This document shows, one piece after another, positions 27,629 through 36,680 of a stretch of 64,000 nt of DNA (position 1 is the first letter of the stretch; every line of letters begins with the position of its first letter). The DNA is taken from contig NZ_JXYP01000041.1 in the NCBI RefSeq assembly GCF_000964005.1, forward strand, positions 1-64,000. Reading direction: 5' to 3'. This DNA is from Williamsia herbipolensis. GTDB lineage: Bacteria > Actinomycetota > Actinomycetes > Mycobacteriales > Mycobacteriaceae. Under the pieces are notes generated by a model. The model had not been told where the DNA came from. It saw only the letters and a program-made list of their open reading frames with translations, and did no database searches. The translations under genes were made by a program, and so were the position numbers.

Positions 27629-28189
27629 TCATCTCCCGTCGGCGATGGGTTGGGCGCGGCGAACCTGATCGGCGGCACGGGACGGATCGAGCTCCACCGA
27701 GCACCGGATGACGGCGGTGCCGAGACGTAGGACGCCGTCGCTGAGCGGCTGCGCGCGCAGACCGCCGCGTCCGATCAGCGCCTTGCGGGATCCCTCGCCG
27801 GCCATGGTGTCCATCCACGAACACGGGTGCGCGGGCCGTCCTCCCCAAAACCGCACCGGGCCGTCACCGGTGTCGATCTCGAACTCCTCGCCGCGCAGGG
27901 GATCGAGCTCGAGTCCGCGCACCATCACGTTGCGGCGGGCGACCACGGGGTCGGCGGTCCCGGCGGCGGCCTCCCACGCCTCGAGCGCCAGGAAGGTCAC
28001 CGCCGCCTCGGTGTGCGCCCGCACCCCGAAGAACCGGTCCCCGCGGATGCCCTTGTCGGCGGCGATCTCCACATGGCCGGGAAGCGTGGTGGGTACATTC
28101 TCGGCCGGACCGTCCTTGGCGCGTCCGAAGTAGGCGTGCCCCGGTGACACCAGCAGCGTCACCACCTCGAAGCGGTATTCGCGATCCAT
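27629..28189 (-). CDS. MOSC-domain protein
   Basis: A 186-residue stand-alone MOSC-type protein of the small subgroup annotated as molybdenum-cofactor sulfurase-related. Conserved blocks [21 protein letters not shown] and the [12 protein letters not shown] segment with its single conserved Cys (candidate sulfur carrier) are visible. MOSC domains handle sulfur for molybdenum enzymes or detoxify N-hydroxylated compounds; the partner here is unknown. ATG at 28189 gives the typical N-terminus; the frame continues upstream without homology. Downstream DUF1348 gene is 7 nt away. Confidence 0.88.
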   Translation of the reverse strand: MDREYRFEVVTLLVSPGHAYFGRAKDGPAENVPTTLPGHVEIAADKGIRGDRFFGVRAHTEAAVTFLALEAWEAAAGTADPVVARRNVMVRGLELDPLRGEEFEIDTGDGPVRFWGGRPAHPCSWMDTMAGEGSRKALIGRGGLRAQPLSDGVLRLGTAVIRCSVELDPSRAADQVRRAQPIADGR

Positions 28190-28296
28190 ACCCTCCACGC
28201 TGGCACACTGATAGATGTGACGGCATCCGGAGACGTGCGGAGCCGCGCATCGGGCGAGTGTCTCCTCGGCCTGCCCCGCGGCGGGTTCGACCCGGG

Positions 28297-29793
28297 GTGA
28301 GCGGCACCGGCATCGCGCGAGGTCACCGCGACCGAGACCGCACGCTGTCATCGGGACCGCCCCTGCCGGGGACTGCGGGCGAGGCCCGGGTTCGGGAACT
28401 GAGCAGTCGGTGGTTGTTCGGTCTGTTCTCCACGCTGCTGGCGGTGTCGCTGATCCTGCATCAGCTGTGGTGGGACGGCCTCGAGACCGACTCCCTGCAC
28501 GCCGTGGTCGTCCTCGCCGCGCTGTGGTTGCTCGTGCGGCCGACGTCGGTCGTCCGGTTCGCGATGATGCTGGCCGCCGAGGTCGTCGCGGTGGTCGGTG
28601 ACCTGCCCTACGTCGGCGACCACACGCTCGTCGTGTTCGTGTCCGGCCTCGCGGTCCTCTTCCTCCTGGGCTGGACCCTCCTCCGGAGCCGACGCCTGCC
28701 CGCGGCCGGAGAGTTGTACGACACCATCGCGCCGTTCCTCCGGGTGCAGCTGATCATCGTCTACGCGGCCGCGGCGCTGTCGAAGCTGAACACCGACTTC
28801 CTCGACCCGCAGACCAGCTGCGCCGGTCCGATGTCATAGAAGATCATCTGGTTCGACCCCACACTGATCGGCGGGACATGGCGGATCACGCCGTCGATCT
28901 GGGCGACCGTCGCGATCGAGATCGCGCTGCCGATCCTGCTCGCTGTGCCCCGGACGCGCGTGGTCGGACTCGTTCTCGGGTCTGCGTTCCATGTGGTGCT
29001 CGCGCTCGCGGGCAACGTCCCGTTCTCGGCGTTGGCGCTCGCGCTCTACGTCGCATTCCTGCCGATGCACACCGTCCCGGCCCTGCACTCCGTCCTGCTC
29101 CGACACAGACGATTTCGGTCGGTGACACGTTCCGTCGCCACACCCATCGCGTCGCTGGTGCTCTTCGTCGTCGGGGTGGGTCTCTGGCTCGGCGCCGCAC
29201 AGGTCTTCGGCCGCGACCCGTGGTCGTGGTCCGATGGATTGGGCGGCCTCGCCCGACTCGCCATCGTCGTCATGGTCGGTCTCGCCGGCTTCGCGTTCGT
29301 GATCGGTCGACGCCGCGGTGGCACCGCCGAGTACGCCCGCCCGCGATCGGGGCGGCGGCTCGGCCACCCGATCCTCGTCGTGGCCGTCGCGCTGCTGCTC
29401 GCAAACGCCGCGTGCCCCTACCTGGGACTGCGATCGGAGAGCACCTTCACCATGTTCAGCAACCTGCGCACCGAGCAGGGCGCCTGGAACCACGTGCTGA
29501 TCCCGGATTCGGTGCGCGTCTTCGGGTTCCAGGATCGGCTGGTCACCGTGGTCGCGACCGACGATCCCGCGCTGGCCGCCCGGACGAGTTCGGGCACCGA
29601 GCTCACCCGGTTCGAGCTCAACCGCTACCTGCGATCACACCCTCGCGCGGAGGTCACGTGGTCGGAGGCGGGGACGGATGGTGCCGTCACCCGATCGCGT
29701 GGGCCCACCGCGACGGCGCCGGGACAGACGCTCGCCGAGAAACTGGTGCATTTCAAGGACGTACGACCGCGCGACGACGGTGACTGCGGGTGA
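28297..29793 (+). pseudogene. HTTM-domain-like membrane protein interrupted by in-frame TAG
   Basis: One reading frame encodes two halves of a polytopic protein, broken only by TAG at 28837-28839. The first half (about 180 codons from GTG 28297) has five helices and ends with the AALSKLNTDFLDPQTSCA block typical of HTTM/vitamin K-dependent carboxylase-like proteins; the second continues in the same frame with five more helices and a conserved-looking tail (FTMFSNLRTEQGAWNH). No frameshift is needed. Codon bias is intact on both sides, so the stop is recent, a sequencing error or read through. A GTG at 28945 could restart the second half. Function unknown. Confidence 0.75.
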
Positions 29794-29823
29794 CTCGCTC
29801 GAGACACGGGGCCACGCGTCGGG

Positions 29824-30738
29824 TCACCGCCGACTGCGGTAGAGCGACAGGTTGACCGACGCCGCGGTCAGCAGGGGCACCGACACCGCCAGCCGGTCGG
29901 CGCGGCGGACCAGATCGGTGATCACACTGTCGGATTCGACGTCACGGCCGGCAACCATGTCGCGGTAGAGCGACGCGGTGAACGGAGAGCCCTCGGCGAC
30001 CAGCCGTGTACGGGCTCCGTCGATGACCTGCGGGCGGACCGTGACGCCGGATGCCGCAGCGACCGAAGCGCATTCGTCGATCACCGCGCGGGCGACCGAG
30101 GGGCCGTGGTCGGTGGCGGTGATGTCACCGACCGTGGCCTGCAGCAGCGTCGTGAGGGCCGCCGCCGACGCGAGGAAGATCCACTTGTCCCACATGTCGG
30201 TGACGATGTCGGCCGAGCACACGGTGTCGAAGCCCGCCCCGGACAACGTCGCATCGACGGTCTCGATGCGTGTCGACCGCCCGCCCGCGGGTTCGCCGTA
30301 GCGCATGAACCGATCGGGACCGAGTAGGTCGATCGATCCGTCGGGACGGAGTTGGCTCGCGACGACGGCGACCCCACCCAGGACGGCCTCGCCGAACGCG
30401 TCGCGGAGCCGGTCGAGGTGACGCATCCCGTTGAGCAGGGGCAGCACCACGGTGTCGCCGGTGACAGCAGGCGTGATGTCGACGATGGCGGCGTCGAGCG
30501 CCTGTTCCTTGACCGTGACGAGCACCAGGTCCCATGAGGTGTCGGCCAGTCGATCAGCCGTGACGGTCGGGACCCGCGTGACCGTCGACGTGTCGCCGTC
30601 GTGCACCACCAGTCCGTCGGCGGCAAGCGCCTCGGCGCGGGCGGGGCGGACGAGGAAGGTGACATCGCGACCGGCGTCGAGGAGAAGCGCCCCGAAGAAC
30701 CCGCCGACCGCGCCGGCCCCGACGACGAGTGTGCGCAC
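29824..30738 (-). CDS. panE: 2-dehydropantoate 2-reductase
   Basis: A 304-residue NADPH-dependent reductase (ApbA/PanE family; E. coli 303) that makes pantoate for coenzyme A, or acts on related 2-oxoacids. GAGAVGGFFG (7-16) is the dinucleotide loop, Lys77 lies in VTVKEQAL, the catalytic-lysine helix is the WDKWIFLASAAAL block, and the C-terminal GRDVESD segment carries the acidic active-site residue. GTG at 30738 lies 5 nt from the yqgE stop, so both genes are one unit. Paralogues of unknown substrate are common, so panE itself is likely but not certain. Confidence 0.85.
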   Translation of the reverse strand: MRTLVVGAGAVGGFFGALLLDAGRDVTFLVRPARAEALAADGLVVHDGDTSTVTRVPTVTADRLADTSWDLVLVTVKEQALDAAIVDITPAVTGDTVVLPLLNGMRHLDRLRDAFGEAVLGGVAVVASQLRPDGSIDLLGPDRFMRYGEPAGGRSTRIETVDATLSGAGFDTVCSADIVTDMWDKWIFLASAAALTTLLQATVGDITATDHGPSVARAVIDECASVAAASGVTVRPQVIDGARTRLVAEGSPFTASLYRDMVAGRDVESDSVITDLVRRADRLAVSVPLLTAASVNLSLYRSRR

Positions 30739-30743
30739 GCCCG

Positions 30744-31406
30744 TCAGTTCCGGCCGACGTCGATGGGATGGCTCGCGAGGAGGGGGAGCGGCCACGGCTG
30801 ACGACGCAGCACGTCGGCGAAGACATCGGACCCGGCCGGAGCGATCAGGTCACCCGGCAGCGCCGAGGCGACCAACCACGAATCGTGGCGGAGCTCGTCG
30901 TCGAGTTGGCCGATCCCCCAGCCCGAGTAGCCGGCGAACACACGGATGCCCTCGAGGACCTCGGTGAGGTACTCGGGTTCGGCGTCGAGGTCGACGAGCA
31001 CGACGCGACCGTCGACCGGCCGCACCCCGACGACGGTGTCGACATCGACGCCACGCCGCACCACACCCAGGCACAGCGCGGAGTCCTGTTTGACCGGACC
31101 ACCGATGAACACCGCGGGCGGCGCCGCAGCCATGTCGGTCCAGCGCGGCAGGAGGTTGTGGACGGCGGTCTGACTCATCCGGTTGACCACCACCCCGAGG
31201 CTGCCCGCGTCGTTGTGTTCGACGATGTAGATGACCGACCGCCGGAACGTCGGTTCGGTCAGGGTGGTCGCCGCGATCAACAGGCTGCCCGCGCGAATTC
31301 GCCCTGCCTCCACGGTGTCCCAGCTCGCGTCGAAACCCTCACCGACCGCGTCGTGTTCGCGCGAACCCTCACCGGGAACGTCCTCGGGGTCATCTGACCT
31401 GGCCAC
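30744..31406 (-). CDS. YqgE/AlgH family protein
   Basis: A 220-residue member of UPF0301 (YqgE/AlgH), about 30 residues longer at the N-terminus than E. coli YqgE. Conserved blocks: GSLLIAATTLTEPTFRRSVIYI, GSLGVVVNR and FAGYSGWGIGQLDDEL. Biochemical role unproven. The Mtb orthologue Rv0038 lies next to an MFS gene (Rv0037c) and near leuS (Rv0041), the same neighbours as here in inverted order. GTG start; upstream the divergent MFS gene begins 150 nt away. The panE gene follows after 5 nt. Confidence 0.93.
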   Translation of the reverse strand: MARSDDPEDVPGEGSREHDAVGEGFDASWDTVEAGRIRAGSLLIAATTLTEPTFRRSVIYIVEHNDAGSLGVVVNRMSQTAVHNLLPRWTDMAAAPPAVFIGGPVKQDSALCLGVVRRGVDVDTVVGVRPVDGRVVLVDLDAEPEYLTEVLEGIRVFAGYSGWGIGQLDDELRHDSWLVASALPGDLIAPAGSDVFADVLRRQPWPLPLLASHPIDVGRN

Positions 31407-31543
31407 GACTCCATCATGGCACGCGCGGCCGTCGGGGGCGGTCGGCTCGCACGTCCCGGGCGATCTCGGAGTTCGTCGGTTCCGCGCCGGCGATCGTCAG
31501 GATTCTCACAGCTCGTGGCCCCGCACCCCGGCGGCGCGGTTTG

Positions 31544-31549
31544 TACTCT
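31544..31549 (+). promoter_or_regulatory. -10 box of leaderless MFS gene
   Basis: TACTCT lies 7 nt before the GTG at 31557 and no Shine-Dalgarno is present, so transcription should start at or next to the initiation codon. Confidence 0.5.
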
Positions 31550-31556
31550 CGGTCGA

Positions 31557-32963
31557 GTGAGCTTTCTGCGCGCCTTCCACGGCCGCCCCGGACTGGGGCG
31601 GTTGCTGGCCGTGCGCCTGAGCAGCCAGGTGACCGACGGGCTGTTCCAGGCCGCGCTCGGCGGCGCGATCCTGTTCAACCCCGAGCGGCACGCCGACCCG
31701 TTGGCCGTCGCCGGTGGGCTCGCGGTCCTGCTGCTCCCGTATTCGGTGATCGGGCCCTTCGCCGGTGCACTCCTCGATCACTGGGATCGGCGGACGGTAC
31801 TCATCTGGGCCAACATCGCGCGCGCCTTCCTCATCGGCGCGGTGGCGGCGTCGATCGCGGTCGGCGCCCCCGACACCGTCGTGTTGATCGCCGCGCTCGT
31901 GGTGACCGGGGCCAGTCGGTTCGTGGCCAGCGGTCTGTCCGCCGCACTACCGCATGTGGTCGACCGCGAGGCCCTCGTCGGCATGAACGCCTTTTTCACC
32001 ACCATCGGCTCGGGTGCTCTCGCCGTCGGTGCCGGGCTCGCCATCGGGCTGCGGGCGGTCTTCGGATCCGACAACTCCGGCAGCGCCGCCACCACCCTGG
32101 GCGCGGTGGTGATCGCGCTGCTCGGCGCCTTCCTGGCCGTCGGCTTCGCACACCTCGCCCTCGGTCCCGACCATCCCGACACCGAGGGCGCCCCGGTCAG
32201 CGCCGCGCACCCGCGCGGTCCGGCGATGCGCGCGGTGGCCGTGGGACTGATCCACGGTGCGCGCGCGGTCGCCCGGGCACGCGGGGTGTCGGGTGCGTTG
32301 ACGGCGATCGGTGCGCACCGGCTGGTGTTCGGTCTGAACACGTTGATGCTGCTGGTCCTCACGCGGCACTCCACCCTCGGCGGCGGCATCGCCGGCGTCG
32401 GTCTCGTCGCGGCGATGACCGCGATCGGCATGTTCTTCGCCGCCATCCTCACTCCCATCTCGGTGGCGCGGTGGGGTCGACGCACCACGCTGTACGTGGC
32501 GTTGTCGGTCGGTGTGGTCGCCGAACTGACCCTGCTGACGTTCAACGGCATCGTGATCTGTGCCGCGGCGCTGGTGCTGGGGTTGATCGGGCAGATGGCC
32601 AAGTTGTGCGGCGACGCGGCCATGCAGATGGACACCGACGACGCCGTCCGGGGCCAGGTGTTCTCGTTCCAGGACGCGATCTTCAACGTCGCCTACGTGG
32701 CCGCGGTGACCGTGGCGGCGTTGGTGATCGCCGACAACGGGCACTCACCCGGACTGCCCGCCGCCGGCGCGGTGATCTACCTCGTCGCACTCGTCGCCGT
32801 CCGGGCCGTCTACTCGCCACGGCGCCGGTTCGCCGATGATCCCGCAGCTCACCGTGCCGCCGCCGAGTCGGCAGCGGGGCCCTCGAACCCGGACTGTCCG
32901 CGCAGCGCCCAGGTGTCGGCGACACCGTCGGCGTCGGCGTCGATCACCACCCCGTCGAACTGA
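31557..32963 (+). CDS. MFS transporter, Rv0037c-like
   Basis: A 468-residue major facilitator protein with about 11-12 helices (first conserved block RLLAVRLSSQVTDGLFQAAL). It sits opposite yqgE exactly as Rv0037c faces Rv0038 in M. tuberculosis. Substrate unknown. The GTG at 31557 is 7 nt after TACTCT, fixing a leaderless start; the frame continues ~47 codons upstream without homology. The last ~38 codons (Ala/Ser-rich, non-membrane) overlap the convergent aspartate-repeat gene by 115 nt, so the true functional end may be nearer 32860. Confidence 0.9.
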   Translation: MSFLRAFHGRPGLGRLLAVRLSSQVTDGLFQAALGGAILFNPERHADPLAVAGGLAVLLLPYSVIGPFAGALLDHWDRRTVLIWANIARAFLIGAVAASIAVGAPDTVVLIAALVVTGASRFVASGLSAALPHVVDREALVGMNAFFTTIGSGALAVGAGLAIGLRAVFGSDNSGSAATTLGAVVIALLGAFLAVGFAHLALGPDHPDTEGAPVSAAHPRGPAMRAVAVGLIHGARAVARARGVSGALTAIGAHRLVFGLNTLMLLVLTRHSTLGGGIAGVGLVAAMTAIGMFFAAILTPISVARWGRRTTLYVALSVGVVAELTLLTFNGIVICAAALVLGLIGQMAKLCGDAAMQMDTDDAVRGQVFSFQDAIFNVAYVAAVTVAALVIADNGHSPGLPAAGAVIYLVALVAVRAVYSPRRRFADDPAAHRAAAESAAGPSNPDCPRSAQVSATPSASASITTPSN

Positions 32964-33625
32964 CGGTCTCCGTCGAGATCGATCAGCACCCGTACCGGCT
33001 GCGGGTCGTCGGAGCCCGCGAACACCAGTCCGACCGTCGAGCGGCCGGACGCATCCGGGTCGACGATCCGGTCGTCGGAACGACCGTCCCCGTCGAGATC
33101 GCGACGATCATCGGGCGCGGCCTCGGCCGCCTCGGGCTCCGGTGCCTCGACCGAGGCGGGCGGGGTCGACGGTACGGCCGCCTCGGTCGGCGGAGCGGTC
33201 GGTCCGGCCCCGACGTGGGCGTCGTGGACCCGGTGGTCCCACAGACCGCGACCGGTGTCGGAGTAGAACCGATCGGGATCGTCGCCGCCGACGTCGAGGG
33301 CCGCGAGATCCACACGACCGTCCCCGTCGGAATCCCACATCGCGTCGTCGCGGAGGCCGTCACCGTCGAAGTCGACGGTGACCGCGTCGGGCACGCCGTC
33401 GCCGGACAGGTCCCGGTCGGCCGGTGACGACCACTCGGTCGCGGCACCGTCGCCCGTCCCGAACGAGTAGGTGAGCAGGGGATGCACGTGCTGCGCCGAC
33501 GCATCCGCACCGTGGGCCGTGGGATCGGTCGGGTCGTCGAACGCGAGATCGTCTGCAGTGAGATGGTCTGGGGCGCCGAGGAAGTCCATGGCGCTATGAC
33601 GTTCGTGGCCCGCCGCCGGTTCCAC
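32849..33625 (-). CDS. Acidic protein with EF-hand-like Asp/Gly repeats
   Basis: A 258-residue acidic protein (ATG at 33589 is an alternative start giving 246). It has at least six calcium-loop-like units of the type D-x-D-x-D-G-x-x-D (DLSGDGVPD, DFDGDGLRDD, DSDGDGRVD, DLDGDGRSDD and two weaker ones), in two clusters separated by a Pro/Ala/Glu-rich linker. Such loops bind calcium in dockerin, thrombospondin-3 and related proteins. No signal peptide is visible, so it would be cytoplasmic or exported by a non-Sec route. Overlaps the end of the MFS gene antisense by 115 nt. Function unknown. Confidence 0.75.
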   Translation of the reverse strand: MEPAAGHERHSAMDFLGAPDHLTADDLAFDDPTDPTAHGADASAQHVHPLLTYSFGTGDGAATEWSSPADRDLSGDGVPDAVTVDFDGDGLRDDAMWDSDGDGRVDLAALDVGGDDPDRFYSDTGRGLWDHRVHDAHVGAGPTAPPTEAAVPSTPPASVEAPEPEAAEAAPDDRRDLDGDGRSDDRIVDPDASGRSTVGLVFAGSDDPQPVRVLIDLDGDRQFDGVVIDADADGVADTWALRGQSGFEGPAADSAAAR

Positions 33626-33723
33626 TGTTCACGGGAAGCCGTCGGTTCCGGCCGAGACGGGCCCGCCGATCGCCTCGGTCCCGACGGGTAGCGTGACACT
33701 CGCTTCGTCGGCGAAAGGCCCTC

Positions 33724-34815
33724 ATGTACATCAGCGAACTGGGCGAGATGTGGCATCGCGCCCGCGTGGAGCCGCGCACGGTGCATCTGGACTCCGCGGC
33801 GGCGTCACGATCCTCGAACGCCGTCATCGAGGCAGTGACCGCGCATCTGTGGCGCGAGTCCGAACGCGGCGCCTACATCGCCGCCGAGGAGGCCGCCGAC
33901 CAGGTGGCGCGGTGCCGCCGTGACATCGCGGCGATGGTCGGCCACGACGCCGACGAACTCGCGTTCCGCGAGAGCGCTCTCGCGGCGTTGCGCGCGCTGC
34001 TCACCTACTGGAACCTGCCGATGTCGGCCACGGTGTGGGTCTGCCCCAACGAGTACGGCCCAAACCTCGACCAGTTCGAGCGACGCGGGTACGCGGTCCA
34101 CACGATGCCGTCCACCGACGTGTACGGCCGGGTCGATCTCGACGCCCTCGAGAACATGCTGCAGTTCGAACAACCCGACGTCATCCACGTCTGCCATGTC
34201 GGGTCGCACAGCGGGATCGTGCAGCCGGCGGCGAAGATCGTCGAGTTGGCGCATCGCGCGGGTGTCCCGGTGGTCGTCGACGCCGCGCAGGCCCTCGGCC
34301 AGGTCGACTGTGTGACCGGTGCCGACATCGTCTACGGCACCAGCCGCAAGTGGATCGCCGGTCCGCGCGGCGTCGGATTCCTCGCCGTACGCGCCGATTC
34401 GCTGCGGCCGGTCGAGATCGAGAGCTCCGAGGCGTTCATCGCCGGCCGTATCGGCCTGGGTGTGGCCGTGCAGGAGTTGGCCAGCTTCGGTCTCGAGCGA
34501 GTGCGCCGCGAACTGGCGGCCATCGGAAGACACACACGCGAACGACTCCACGGCGTGGGCAGCTGGGAACTGCTCGAACCCATCGACGAGCCGTCGGCGA
34601 TCGTCACCCTGGCACCGCCGCCGGGGTGGGGACCCGGTGATGTCGCCGGAGCACGAGAACGACTGCGCTCCTTGGGGATTCTGACCACCTGCGCCGAATC
34701 GTGGCGGGCGCCGCTGTTCACCGAACAGTCCGTGCTGCGGATCAGTCCGCATCTCGACGTACAGCGCGAGCACCTCGACACCCTCGCCACCGAGCTACGG
34801 GGCATGGGCTACTGA
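33724..34815 (+). CDS. Class V aminotransferase-like PLP enzyme, EgtE-like
   Basis: A 363-residue fold-type I PLP enzyme. The PLP lysine lies in YGTSRKWIAGPRGVGFLAV near residue 208, with the Asp of VVVDAAQALGQVD binding the pyridine nitrogen. The motif and length resemble EgtE, the C-S lyase of mycobacterial ergothioneine synthesis, which releases ergothioneine from the hercynylcysteine sulfoxide. The other egt genes are not in this window, so it may be a paralogue with another lyase role. TAGCGT at 33689-33694 is a plausible -10 and GAAAGG a weak ribosome site. Converges with the ClC gene. Confidence 0.8.
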   Translation: MYISELGEMWHRARVEPRTVHLDSAAASRSSNAVIEAVTAHLWRESERGAYIAAEEAADQVARCRRDIAAMVGHDADELAFRESALAALRALLTYWNLPMSATVWVCPNEYGPNLDQFERRGYAVHTMPSTDVYGRVDLDALENMLQFEQPDVIHVCHVGSHSGIVQPAAKIVELAHRAGVPVVVDAAQALGQVDCVTGADIVYGTSRKWIAGPRGVGFLAVRADSLRPVEIESSEAFIAGRIGLGVAVQELASFGLERVRRELAAIGRHTRERLHGVGSWELLEPIDEPSAIVTLAPPPGWGPGDVAGARERLRSLGILTTCAESWRAPLFTEQSVLRISPHLDVQREHLDTLATELRGMGY

Positions 34816-34840
34816 CACGCGCCTGCCGGCGGGATCGGTC

Positions 34841-36571
34841 TCAGCGGGATCGCAACGTCGTCAACACATCCCGGTGGGTGATCCAGCCGACGACACGATC
34901 GTGATCGGCGTCGAGCACCGGTAGTCCGGTACCCGCATAGTCGACCATGGCCTCCAGCGCCTCGTCGAGCGTGCTGTCGGCGGTGACGGCCTCCGGTAGC
35001 TCGGCGATCTGCGCGACGGTGACCGCACGCGCGGAGGGGAGCTGCATCGCCTCGGCGATGCCCCGCGCACTCACGCACCCGCGGTAGAGACCTCCCTCAT
35101 CGACCACCGGGACCAGGGATCGGTCGGAATCGGCGAGGATTCCGGCCGCGGCCTCGAGATCGGTGTCGTCGGGAACGGGATCAGGCGCCGGTCCGACCGC
35201 ACGCCCGATGGTCTGTCCCTCGAACGGGTCGGGGTGGACCGCCTTGTCGATGTCGATACCGCGCCGCAACAGCTTTCGCGTGTAGATGGTGTCCTTCGAG
35301 ATGAGCTGACTCACCCCGGCCGACATCGCCACGGCCAGCATCAGCGGCAGGATGATGCTGTACTCGCCGGTCAGCTCGAACAGGATGATCACGGCGGTGA
35401 TGGGAGCCCGCGTGGCCCCACCGAGCGCCGCGCCCATGGCCACCAGGCCGTAAGCCCCTGCGCTGACCACGATCCCGGGCGCGATGTCGTGTCCGACGGC
35501 CCCGAACGCGCTGCCCGCCATCGCCCCGATGAACAGCGTCGGCGCGAACACACCGCCGGAACCGCCGATGCCGATGGTGAGGCTGGTGGCCGCGATCTTC
35601 GCGACCAGCAACAGCAGGAGGAACCCGATGACGTACTTGCCCTCCACGGCGTTCTGGAGGATCGGGTAGCCGACGCCGTACATCTGCGGGACCGCCAACA
35701 GCACGGCCCCGAGCACGAGCCCGCCCACCGCCGGCCGTGCCCACTCCGGCCACCGCCACACCCAGTCACAGAGATCCTCCACCAGGTAGAGCACCTTCGA
35801 GAACAGCACACCGACGGCGCCGACGACCACGCCGAGCACGATGTAGAGCCCGTACTCGGCCGGGTTGTGCACGGTGAACGCGGGCAGCGACAGGAACGGG
35901 TCGTCACCCAGCACCGCGCGGGCGAGCAGGCTCGCCGTCACGCTCGAGAGGACCACCGCACCAAAGGATTCCGCGGCGAAGTCCCGGAGGATCAGTTCGA
36001 GCGCGAAGAACGGACCGGCCAGGGGAGCGTTGAACGTGGCGGAGATTCCGCCGGCGGCACCGCACGCGACGAGCACCTTGAGGCGGTCGGAGTCGACGCG
36101 CGTCCACTGGCCGAGGCCGGAGCCGATGGCCGAACCGATCTGGACGATGGGTCCCTCCCGGCCCACCGATCCACCGCCGCCGATGCACAGGGCGGAGGCG
36201 AGCGCTTTCACCAACGCCACCCGCGGGGCGATCCGCCCGCCGCGTTGGGCCACGGCGTACATCACCTCGGGGACACCGTGTCCTTTCGCCTCGGGGGCGA
36301 AACGGTAGACGAGCGGTCCGTAGACGGCACCCGCGATCATCGGCGCCAGGAGCAGGAACCACATCCCCAGACCCGGGAAATCCGGGCTGCCGACGCGGCC
36401 CGCGTCAGAGAAATCGTCGGTCCCGGTGAACAGCCAGGTGATCGAGGTGATGAGCCACCGGAATGCCACGCTGCCCAGACCGGTACCGAGACCGATGACG
36501 ACCGCGAGCGGGACGAGCGCGGCGCGTTCGGTCCGGAACCATCGGCTCAGCGACATCGGGATCGTCATCAC
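34841..36571 (-). CDS. ClC chloride channel/transporter with CBS pair
   Basis: A 576-residue membrane protein. Selectivity motifs: GHGVP (97-101, in place of GSGIP), GREGP (137-141, with the gating-type Glu139) and GGVFAP in the later half. Two CBS domains occupy about 440-576, suggesting adenine-nucleotide regulation. The change of the first motif's Ser to His departs from chloride-selective ClCs and may affect anion preference. Start is GTG 36571 or ATG 36568. The phosphoesterase gene lies 109 nt upstream on the same strand. Likely a proton-coupled anion exchanger or channel of the plasma membrane. Confidence 0.95.
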   Translation of the reverse strand: MMTIPMSLSRWFRTERAALVPLAVVIGLGTGLGSVAFRWLITSITWLFTGTDDFSDAGRVGSPDFPGLGMWFLLLAPMIAGAVYGPLVYRFAPEAKGHGVPEVMYAVAQRGGRIAPRVALVKALASALCIGGGGSVGREGPIVQIGSAIGSGLGQWTRVDSDRLKVLVACGAAGGISATFNAPLAGPFFALELILRDFAAESFGAVVLSSVTASLLARAVLGDDPFLSLPAFTVHNPAEYGLYIVLGVVVGAVGVLFSKVLYLVEDLCDWVWRWPEWARPAVGGLVLGAVLLAVPQMYGVGYPILQNAVEGKYVIGFLLLLLVAKIAATSLTIGIGGSGGVFAPTLFIGAMAGSAFGAVGHDIAPGIVVSAGAYGLVAMGAALGGATRAPITAVIILFELTGEYSIILPLMLAVAMSAGVSQLISKDTIYTRKLLRRGIDIDKAVHPDPFEGQTIGRAVGPAPDPVPDDTDLEAAAGILADSDRSLVPVVDEGGLYRGCVSARGIAEAMQLPSARAVTVAQIAELPEAVTADSTLDEALEAMVDYAGTGLPVLDADHDRVVGWITHRDVLTTLRSR

Positions 36572-36680
36572 GTCGTAGCCGACAATTCGGACAGCACAAC
36601 AGGTTCGGCGATGTCACCATGGCGCGATTCCATCGTCCGAACGTATCGCTCCGACGCACCTGCCCCGCGCCGACCCGGTG

